64,000 bases of DNA, taken from Hyperoodon ampullatus (taxonomy: Eukaryota; Chordata; Mammalia; Artiodactyla; Ziphiidae). This document shows positions 52,298-62,727 of this stretch, one piece after another. The position numbers and the translations under genes are program-made. How positions within the stretch are numbered: position 1 is the stretch's first letter; each line of letters starts with the position of its first letter. Location: positions 124,001 through 188,000 of the forward strand of contig CATKHW010000013.1 in NCBI GenBank assembly GCA_949752795.1. The letters run 5' to 3'. Under the pieces are notes generated by a model, which ran no database searches, was not told where the DNA came from, and was given only the letters and a program-made list of their open reading frames with translations.

Positions 52298-54035
52298 TTG
52301 GGAAAACTGAAAATCAATAAGACAGAGCCACCCCAAAATTTAGGGCTGCACTGCTTACAAGGAACTCAATTTGGGTATGCCTTAAATATCCCAGGAAATA
52401 TAAAAATGGTTCAAAAAATTGTGGTAATTACATACGACGGAATATCCCTCAGCCATGAAATCAATGTCATAAGACCAGTAGCAGCAAAATGGGTGGATTC
52501 AGGTACGATGATTCTAAGTGAAATAAGTCACACAGAAAAAGAAACTTATCATAAGATATCACTTATGAAGATCCTGTAAACATGGCTACACTTGAACTGA
52601 GTTAGGAAAGAGAACAGTGTCTCACATTTAGAAAACACTCTTATGCCTGCTTAAGGGGGAAGGAGAGGTGGGGTGATGCATAAAACCAGAGTTTGATATA
52701 AGCACAGGTACCGTTCCCAAAACCAACTATGGAATAGACAAGACCTACACCTTCCTCAGTGAAAGGGACTCAAAACCCCATATTTCCCGCAGAGGAATAT
52801 ATCTGACTAGTAAGAATCTTAAAACCTATGGATTGATATGTCTCCGTAAGGGAATCAAGTGTGTCTAGATTTGCATAAACATGGCAGCGAGAATCAGCTC
52901 AAACCCACTATAAAAAGGAATTTCAAAAACAAAACAAAAATCTGGGAAATTCTTTACAATTCCTTCAGGGTCTCTGATGAAACCTGGAATGAACCTATGT
53001 ACAACGACAGCTGGATGTGGCATAAGGATGGACACTTGGGACTGAGACAATTGGTGAGATTGGGTGAGCAAATGCAGACCCTTTAAAGCAATAATGCATG
53101 GCACCCATTCCATGGGACCCAACTCTCCAGGTTGAAGGGAATATTACACCAGTTATAACATGCACGAGAAACCTAGAGAACGGACACACTGTGAATATGA
53201 AAGGTTTCTAAAACTCAACGAATAGTCCCTCTCCTGGTGCTCCGGTTTGACTTTCCATCTGCTTTGCTATCAATCTCCCAAATTGGAGAGACAGCCCCTT
53301 TAACCTCCTGGTTCGCACAGGTTTCCAATTTGGCAGAGGATGAAAGGGAAGAGGGAGAACCAATGAGAGAGTAGCCGTTAGGCATTTGGACGGGCACATA
53401 TCACTCTAACTTCCCAGCAGGAAGAAGAATTAACCAAAATCTCAGCCACCCACCGGGAAACAGTATAGGTCCTGAACCAAAATTTTGGACTTGCGGTCAG
53501 CTCACCAAAAACGAGTTGTAAAATGGAGCTCAGGGGCACAGCAATTCACAAACTGGCCGAGTAATAAAGGACAACTATCGTCCAAAAATCTGTTGAGGGA
53601 AGGCAACGAGGCGGACTTGAAAGCGAGGCAGAATAGCAGGAAACAGATTTCAAGAGGTACGTTGGAATCACCTTTAAAGCACAGGAAGAGGGGCACAACT
53701 TCGACAATGATGCACTTGGCCAAAAAGGGCGTATGCGTTTTCTCCTGAATATATTCAAGAGAAAACGCATACGCCCTTTTTGGCCAAGCAAGCAAGCGCG
53801 CAATGCAAATCTGCACTATAAAGAAGTATCACTTCCCACCGGACAAAAGGGACATCCACAAAATGTGTAAAAACCAGAAAGGCAAGACAGGCCCTGGAGA
53901 AAAGGGAGCCTTGTTATGCTGATGGGCGGGATGTAAATTGCCAACTGCCTCTCTCGAGGAGTACATTGTGTTCCCTAAAACAAGTAAAGAACAGAGCTAC
54001 AGAGCCAAGGGCACTTCCAGTCTAGGGAATATACC
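52298..54035. repeat. Satellite unit 31 (chimera of class C and type VI)
   Basis: Length 1,738 bp. The left part has class C variants up to GTTCCCAAAACC near 52717. From CTATGGATTG near 52827 onward it has unit 26/30 variants (GATTTGCATAAAC, GAGTTGTAAAATGG, palindrome 53715-53788 with TTCAAGAG). The switch point lies within about 110 bp. Private CTTTGCTATCAATC near 53262 shows it is not a recent copy of unit 30 alone. Confidence 0.92.
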
Positions 54036-55772
54036 TTGGGAAAACTGAAAATCAATAAGACAGAGCCACCCCAAAATTTAGGGCTGCACTTCTTACAAGG
54101 ACCTCAACTTGGGTACACCTTAAATATCCCAGGAAATATAAAAATGGTTCAAAATATTGTGGTATTTACGTAAGATGGAATATCCCTCAGCCATGAAATC
54201 AATGTCATAAGACCAGTAGCAGCAAACTGGGTGGATTCAGGTAAGATGATTCTAAGTGAAATAAGTCACACAGAAAAAGAAACTTATCATAAGATATCAC
54301 TTATGAAGATCCTGTAAACATGGCTACACTTGAACTGAGTTAGGAAAGAGAACAGTGTCTCACATTTAGAAAACACTCTTATGCCTGCTTAAGGGGGAAG
54401 GAGAGGTGGGGTGATGCATAAAAACAGAGTTTGATATAAGCACAGGTACCGTTCCAAAAACCAACTATGGAATAGACAAGACCTACACATTCCTTAATGA
54501 AAGGGACTCAAAACCCCATATTTCCCGCAGAGGAATATATCTGACTAGTAAGAATCTTAAAACCTATGTATTGATATGTCTCCGTAAGGGAATCAAGTGT
54601 GTCTAGACTGGCATAAACATGGCAGCGAGAATCAGCTCAAATCCACTATAAAAAGAATTTCAAAAACAAACCAAAAAAACTGGGAAATTCTTTACAATTC
54701 CTTCAGGGTCTCTGATGAAACCTGGAATGACCATTTCTACAATGACAGCTGGATGTGGCATAAGGAGGGACACTTGGGACTGAGACGATTGGTGAGATTG
54801 GGTGAGCAAATGCAGACCCTTAAAAGGACAAATTCCTGACACCCCTTCCATTGTTCCCAGCTCTCCAGGATGAAGGGAATATTACTACAGCTATAACATG
54901 TACGGGAAACCTAGAGAACGGACACACTGTGAATACGAAAGGTTTCTAAAACTCAACGAATACTCCCTCTCCTGGTGCTCTGGTTTGACTTTCATCTCCT
55001 TTACTATCAACCTCCCAACTTGGAGAGACAGCCCCTTTAACCTCCTGGTTCGCACAGGTTGCCAATTTGGCAGAGGATGAAAGGGAAGAGGGAGAACCAA
55101 TGAGAGAGTAGCTGTTAGGCGTTTGGATGGGAACATATCACTGTAATTTCCCGGCAGGAAGAAGAATTAACCAAAGTCTCAGCCCCCCACCGGGAAACAG
55201 TATAGGTCCTGAACCAAAATTTTGGACTTGCGGTCAGCTCAGCAAAAACGAGTTGAAAAATGGAGCTCAGGGGCACAGCAATTCACAAACTGGCCGAGTA
55301 ATAAAAGACAACTATCGTCCAAAAATCTGTTGAGGGAAGGCAACGAGGCGGACTTGAAAGCGAGGCAGAATAGCAGGAAACAGATTTCAAGAGGTACGTT
55401 GGAATCGCCTTTAAAGCACAGGAAGAGGGGCACAACTTCGACAATGATGCACTTGGCCAAAAAGGGAGTATGCGTTTTCTCCTGAATATATTCAGAAGAA
55501 AACGCATACGCCCTTTTTGGCCAAGCAAGCAAGCAGGCAATGCAAATCTTCACTACAAAGAAGTATCACTTCCCACCGGTCAAAAGGGACATCCACAAAA
55601 TGTGTAAAAACCAGAAAGGCAAGACAGGCCCTGGAGAACAGGGAGCCTTTTTATGCTGTTGGGCTGGATGTAAATTGCCAACTGCCTCTCTGGAGGAGTG
55701 CATTGTGTTCCCTAAAACAAGTAAAGAACAGAGCTACAGAGCCAAGGGCACTTCCAGTCTAGGGAATATACC
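54036..55772. repeat. Satellite unit 32 (divergent)
   Basis: Length 1,737 bp. TAA at 54171-54173 stops the 93-codon frame at the same codon as in units 6, 11 and 13. GACTTTCATCTCC near 54987 (one base shorter than elsewhere) and GGACAAATTCCTGACACC are shared with unit 37, 8,692 bp away. The palindrome (55452-55525) has two mismatches. Confidence 0.92.
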
Positions 55773-57511
55773 TTGGGAAAACTGAAAATCAATAAGACAG
55801 AGCCACACCAAAATTTAGGGCTGCACTGCGTACAAGGACCTCAACTTGGGTACACCTTAAATATCCCAGGAAATATAAAAATGGTTCAAAATATTGTAGT
55901 ACTTACGTACGATGGAATATCCCTCAGCCATGAAATCAATGTCATAAGACCAGTAGCAGAAAAATGGGTGGATTCAGGTACGATGATTCTAAGTGAAATA
56001 AGTCACACAGAAAAAGAAACTTATCATAAGATATCACTTATGAAGATCCTGTCAACATGGCTACACTTGAACTGAGTTAGGAAAGAGAAGAGTGTCTCAC
56101 ATTTAGAAAACACTCTTATGCCTGCTTAAGGGGGAAGGAGAGGTGGGGTGATGCATAAAACCAGAGTTTGATATAAGCACAGGTACCTTTCCAAAAACCA
56201 ACTATGGAATAGACAACACCTACACCTTCCTCAGTGAAAGGGACTCAAAACCCCATATTTCAAGCAGAGGAATATATCTGACTAGTAAGAATTTTAAAAC
56301 CTATGTATTGATATGTCTCCGTAAGGGAAACAAGTGTGTCTAGACTGGCATAAACATGGCAGCGAGAATCAGCTCAAACCCACTATAAAAAGGAATTTCA
56401 AAAATAAAACAAAAAAACTGGGAAATTCTTTACAATTCCTTCAGGGTCTCTGATGAAACCTGGAATGACCCTATCTACAACGACAGCTGGATGTGGCATA
56501 AGGAGGGACACTTGGGACTGAGACGATTGGTGAGATTGGGTGAGCAAATGCATACCCTTTAAAGTTCAAATGTCTGGCACCCATTCCATGGGTCCCAACT
56601 CTCTATTTTGAAAGGAATATTACTTCAGATATAACATGTACGGGAAACCTAGAGAACGGACACACTGTGAATACGAAAGGTTTCTAAATCTCAACGATTA
56701 GTCCCTCTCCTGGTGCTCCGGTTTGACTTTCCATCTGTTTTACTATCAACCTCCCAACTTGGAGAGACAGCCCCTTTAACCTCCTGGTTCGCACAGGTTG
56801 CCAATTTGGCAGAGGATGAAAGGGAAGAGGGAGAACCAATGAGAGAGTTGCTGTTAGACATTTGGACGGGCACATATCACTGTAATTTCCCGGCAGGAAG
56901 AAGAATTAACCAAAGTATCAGCCACCCACCGGGATCCAGTATAGGTCCTGAACCAAAATTTTGGACTTGCGGTCAGCTCACCAAAAACGAGTTGAAAAAT
57001 GGAGCTCAGGGGCACAGCAATTCACAAACTGGCCGAGTAATAAAAGACAACAATCGTCCAAAAATCTGTTGAGAGAAGCCAATGAGGCGGACTTGAAAGC
57101 GAGGCAGAATAGCAGGAAACAGATTTCAAGAGGTACGTTGGAATCACCTTTAAAGCACAGGAAGAGGGCCCCAACTTCGACAATGATGCACTTGGCCAAA
57201 AAGGGCGTATGCGTTTTCTCCTGAATATATTCAAGAGAAAACACATACGCCCTTTTTGGCCAAGCAAGCAAGCGGGCAATGCAAACCTGCACTACAAAGA
57301 AGTATCACTTCCCACCGGTCAAAAGGGACATCCACAAAATGTGTAATAACTAGAAAGGCAAGACAGGCCCTGGAGAACAGGGAGCCTTGTTATGCTGATG
57401 GGTGGGATGTAAATTGCCAACTGCCTCTCTGGAGGAGTGCATTGTGTTCCCTAAAACAAGTACAGACCAGAGCTACAGAGCCAAGGGCACTTCCAGTCTA
57501 GGGAATATACC
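55773..57511. repeat. Satellite unit 33 (kin of unit 1)
   Basis: Length 1,739 bp. It shares the rare unit 1 markers (GAGAGTTGCTGTTAGAC near 56843, GAGAGAAGCC at 57071, ACAGACCAG near 57462). The usual stop of the 93-codon frame is lost (CTGTCAACATGG), giving 100 codons (55773-56075). The palindrome (57191-57264) has two mismatches. Confidence 0.92.
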
Positions 57512-59250
57512 TTGGGAAAACTGAAAATCAATAAGACAGAGCCACCCCAAAATTTAGGGCTGCACTGCTTACAAGGACCTCAACTTGGGTACACCTTAAA
57601 TATCCCAGGAAATATAAAAATGTTTCCAAAAATTGTGGTTCTTACGTACGATGGAATATCCCTAAGCCATTAAATAAATGTCATAAGACCAGTAGCAGCA
57701 AAATGGGTGGATTCAGGTACGATGATTCTAAGTGAAATAAGTCACAGAGAAAAAGAAACTTATCATAAGATATCACTTATGAAGATCCTGTAAACATGGC
57801 TACACTTGAACTGAGTTAGGAAAGAGAACAGTGTCTCACATTTAGAAAACACTCTTATGCCTGCTTAAGGGTGAAGGAGAGGTGGGGTGATGCATAAAGC
57901 CAGAGTTTGATATAAGCACACGTACCGTTCCAAAAACCAACTATGGAATAGACAAGACCTACACCTTCCTCAGTGAAAGGGACTCAAAACCCCCTATTTC
58001 CCACAGAGGAATATATCTGACTAGTAAGAATCTTGAAACCTATGTATTGATGTGTGTCCATAAGGGAATCAAGTGTGTCTAGACTGGCATAAACATGGCA
58101 GCGAGAATCAGCTCAAACCCAGTATAAAGAGGAATTTCAAAAACAAAACAAAAAAACTGGGAAATTCTTTACAATTCCTTCAGGGTCTCTGATGAATTCT
58201 GGAATGACCCTATCTACAACGACAGCTGGATGTGCCATAAGGCTGGACACTTGGGACTGAGAGGATAGGGGAGATTGCATGAGCAAATGCAGACCCTTTA
58301 AAGCACAAATTCCTGGCACCCATTCCATGGGTCCCAACTCTCCAGGTTGAAGGGAATATTACTACAGCTATAACATGTACGGGAAACCTAGAGAAAGGAC
58401 ACACTGTGAATATGAAAGGTTTCTAAAACTCAACGAATAGTCCCTCTCCTGGTGCTCCGGTTTGACTTTCCATCTGCTTTACTATCAACATCCCAACTTG
58501 GAGAGACAGCCCCTTTAACGTCCTGGTTCGCACAGGTTTCCAATTTGGCAGAGGATGAAAGGGAAGAGGGAGAACCAATGAGAGAGTAGCTGTTAGGCAT
58601 TTGGACGGGCACATATCACTCTAACTTCCCGTCAGGAAGAAGAATTAACCAAAGTCTCAGCCGCCCACCGGGAACCAGCATAAGTCCTGAACCAAAATTT
58701 TGGACTTGCGGTCAGCTCACCAAAAACGAGTTGAAAAATGGAGCTCAGGGGTACAGCAATTCACAAACTGGCGGAGTAATAAAGGAGAACTATGGTCCAA
58801 AAATCTGTTGAGGGAAGGCAACGAGGCGGACTTGAAAGCGAGGCAGAATAGCAGGAAACAGATTTCAAGAGGTACGTTGGAATCGCCTTTAAAGCACAGG
58901 AAGAGGGGCACAACTTCGACAATGATGCACTTGGCCAAAAAGGGCGTATGCGTTTTCTCCTGAATATATTCAGGAGAAAACCCATACGCCCTTTTTGGCC
59001 AAGCATGCAAGCGGGCAATGCAAATCTGCACTACAGAGAAGTATCACTTCCCACCGGTCAAAAGGGACATCCACAAAATGTGTAAAAACCAGAAAGGCAA
59101 GACAGGCCCTGGAGAACAGGGAGCCTTCTTATGCAGATGGGCGGGATGTAAATTGCCAACTGCCTCTCTGGAGGAGTGCATTGTGTTCCCTAAAACAAGT
59201 AAACAACAGATCTACAGAGCCAAGGGCACTTCCTGTCTAGGGAATAAACC
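57512..59250. repeat. Satellite unit 34 (divergent)
   Basis: Length 1,739 bp. Start resembles unit 2 (ATGTTTC, GTGGTTCTT). TAA at 57671-57673 stops the 93-codon frame; the same CATTAAATAAATG variant marks units 35 and 36. The palindrome (58930-59003) has one mismatch (AACCCATACG). Confidence 0.92.
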
Positions 59251-60989
59251 TTGGGAAAACTGAAACTCAGTAAGACAGAGCCCGCCCAAAATTTAGGCCT
59301 GCACTGCTTAAAAGAACCTCAACTTGGGTACAACTTAAATATCACAGGAAATATAAAAATGGTTCAAAAAATTGTGGTCCTTATGTACGATGGAATATCC
59401 CTCAGCCATTAAATAAATGTCATAAGACCAGTAGCAGCAAAATGAGTGGATTCAGGTACGATGATTCTAAGTGAACTAAGTCAAAGAGAAAAAGAATATT
59501 ATCATATGATATTACTTTTGAAGATCCTGTAAACATGGCTACACTTGAACTGAGTTAGGAAACAGAACAGTGTCTCACATTTAGAAAACACTCTTATGCC
59601 TGATTAAGGGGGAAGGAGAGGTGAGGTGATGCATAAAACCAGAGTTTGATATAAGCACAGGTACCGTTCCAAAAACAAATTATGGAATAGACAAGACCTA
59701 CACCTTCCTCAGTGAAAGGGACTCAAAACCCCATATTTCCCGCAGAGGAATATATCTGACTAGTAAGAATCTTAAAACCTATGTAGTGATGTGTCTCCGT
59801 AAGGGAATCAACTGTGTCTAGACTGGCATAAACATGGCAGCGAGAATCAGCTCAAACCCACTATAAAAAGGAATTTCAAAAACAAAACAAATAAACTGGG
59901 AATTTCTTTACAATTCCTTCAGGGTCTCTGATGAAACCTGGAATGACCCTATCTACAACGACAGCTGGATGTGGCATAAGGCTGGACACTTGGGACTGAG
60001 AGGATTGGTGAGATTGGGTGAGCAAATGCCGACCCTTTAAAGCAATAATGCATGGAACCCATTCCATGGGTCCCAACTATCCAGGTTGAAGGGAATGTGA
60101 CTACAGTTATAACATGTACGGGAAACCTAGAGAACGGACACACTGTGAAATAGATAGGTTTCTAAAACTCAACGAATAGTCCCTCACCTGGTGCTCCGGT
60201 TTGACTTTCCATCTTCTTTACTATCAATCTCCCAACTTGGAGAGACATACCCTTTAACCTCCTGGCTCGCACAGGTTTCCAATTTGGCAGAGGATGAAAG
60301 GGAAGAGGGAGAACCAATGAGAGAGTAGCCGTTAGGCATTTGGACGGGCACATATCACTCTAACTTCCCGGCAGGAAGAAGAATTAACCAAAGTCTCAGC
60401 CACTCACCGGGAACCAGCATAGATCCCGAACCAAAAATTTGGACTTGCGGTCAGCTCACCAAAAACGAGTTGAAAAATGGAGCTCAGGGGCACAGCAATT
60501 CACAAACTGGCCGAGTAATAAAGGACAACTATCGTCCAAAAATCTGTTGAGGGAAGGCAACGAGGCGGACTTGAAAGCGAGGCAGAATAGAAGGAAACAG
60601 ATTTCAAGAGGTACTTTGGAATCGCCTTTAAAGCACAGGAAGAGGGGCACAACTTCGACAATGATGCACTTGGCCAAAAAGGGCATATGCGTTTTCTCCT
60701 GAATATATTCAGGAGAAAACGCATACGCCCTTTTGGGCCAAGCAAGCAAGCGGGCAATGCAAATCTGCACTACAGAGAAGTATCACTTCCCACCGGTCAA
60801 AAGGGACATCCACAAAATGTGTAAAAAGCAGAAAGGCAAGACAGGCCCTGGAGAACAGGGAGCCTTGTTATGCTGATGGGCGGGATGTAAATTGCCAACT
60901 GCCTCTCTGGAGGAGTGCATTGTGTTCCCTAAAACAAGTAAACAACAGATCTACAGAGCCAAGGGCACTCCCAGTCTAGGGAATATACC
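59251..60989. repeat. Satellite unit 35 (divergent)
   Basis: Length 1,739 bp. Many private substitutions in the first 300 bp (for example TTTAGGCCTGC, CTTAAAAGAACC, AATATTATCATATG). The frame from 59251 stops at 59410. The CENP-B-box-like motif is changed to GTACTTTGG. The palindrome (60669-60742) has two mismatches. Confidence 0.92.
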
Positions 60990-62727
60990 TTGGGAAAACT
61001 GAAACTCAATAAGACAGAGGCAGCCCAAAATTTAGGGCTGCACTGCTTAAAAGAACCTCAAATTGGGTACACCTTAAATATCCCAGGAAATATAAAAATG
61101 GTTCAAAAAATTGTGGTCCTAATGTACGATGGAATATCCCTCAGCCATTAAATAAATGTCATAAGACCAGTAGCAGCAAAATGAGTGGATCCAGGTACGA
61201 TGATTCTAAGTGAAATAAGTCACTCAGAAAAAGAAAAGTATCATAAGATATCACTCATGAAGATCCTGTAAACATGGCTACACTTGAACTGAGTTAGGAA
61301 AGAGAACAGAGTCTCACATTTAGAAAACACTCTTATGCCTGCTTAAGGGAGAAGGAGAAGTGGGGTGATGCATAAACCCAGAGTTTGATATAAGCACAGG
61401 TACCCTTCCAAAAACCAACTATGGAATAGACAAGACCTACACTTTCTTCAGTGAAAGGGTCTCAAAACCGCTTATTTCCTGCACAGGAATATATCCGACT
61501 AGTAAGAATCTTAAAACCTATGTATTGATATGTCTCCGTAAGGGAATCAAGTGTGTCTAGACTGGCATAAACATGGCAGCGAGAATCAGCTCAAAACCAG
61601 TAAAAAAAGGAATTTCAAAAACAAAACAAAAAAACTGGGAAATTCTTTACAATTCCTTCAGGGTCTCTGATGAAACCTGGAATGACCTTATGTACAAAGA
61701 CAGCTGGATGTGGCATAAGGCTGGACACTTTGGACTGAGAGGATTGGTGAGATTGGGTGAGCCAATGCAGACCCTTTAAAGCAATAATGCATGGCACCCA
61801 TTCCATGGGTCCCAACTCTCCAGGTTGAAGGGAATATTACTACAGCTATGACATGTACGGGAAACCTAGAGAACGGACACACTGTGAATACGAAAAGTTT
61901 CTAAAACTCAACGAATAGTCCCTCTCCTGTTGCTCCGGTTTGACTTTCCATCTGCTTTACTATCAATCTCCCAACTTGGAGAGACAGCCCCTTTAACCTC
62001 CTGGTTCGCCCAGGTTGCCAATTTGGCAGAGGATGAAAGGGAAGAGGGAGAACCAATGAGAGAGTAGCTGTTAGGCATTTGGACGGGCACATATCACTCT
62101 AACTTCCCAGCAGGAAGAAGAATTAACCAAAGTCTCAGCCACCCAACGGGAACCTGTATAGGTCCTGAACCAAAATTTTGGACTTGTGGGCCGCTCACCA
62201 AAAACGAGTTGAAAAATGGAGCTCAGGGGCACAGCAATTCACAAACTGGCCGAGTAATAAAGGACAACTATCGTCCAAAATTCTGTTGAGGGAAGTCAAC
62301 TAGGCGAACTTGAAAGCGAGGCAAATAGCAGGAAACAGATTTCAAGAGGTACGTTGGAATCGCCTTTAAAGCACAGGAAGAGGGGCAAAACTTCGACAAT
62401 GATGCACTTGGCCAAAAAGGGCGTATGCGTTTTCTCCTGAATATATTCAGGAGAAAACGCATACGCCCTTTTTGGCCAAGCAAGCAAGCGGGCAATGCAA
62501 ATCTGCACTACAAAGAAGTATCACTTCCCACCGGTCAAAAGGGACATCCACAAAATGTGTAAAAACCAGAAAGGCAAGACAGGCCCTGGAGAACAGGGAG
62601 CCTTGTTATGCTTATGGGCGGGATGTAAATTGCCAACTGCGTCTCTGGAGGAGTGCATTGTGTTCCCTAAAACAAGTAAAGAAGAGTGCTACAGAGCCAA
62701 GGGCACTTCCAGTCTAGGGAATATACC
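60990..62727. repeat. Satellite unit 36 (divergent, perfect palindrome)
   Basis: Length 1,738 bp. It shares CTTAAAAGAACCTCAA and the stop at 61149 with unit 35. It nevertheless keeps a perfect palindrome (62407-62480). Private sites include GGACTTGTGGGCCGCTC near 62180 and GAGGCAAATAGC near 62319, a one-base loss. Confidence 0.92.
62407..62480. other. Perfect 74-bp palindrome (unit 36)
   Basis: All 37 pairs intact, although the unit around it is among the most diverged in the window. Confidence 0.95.
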
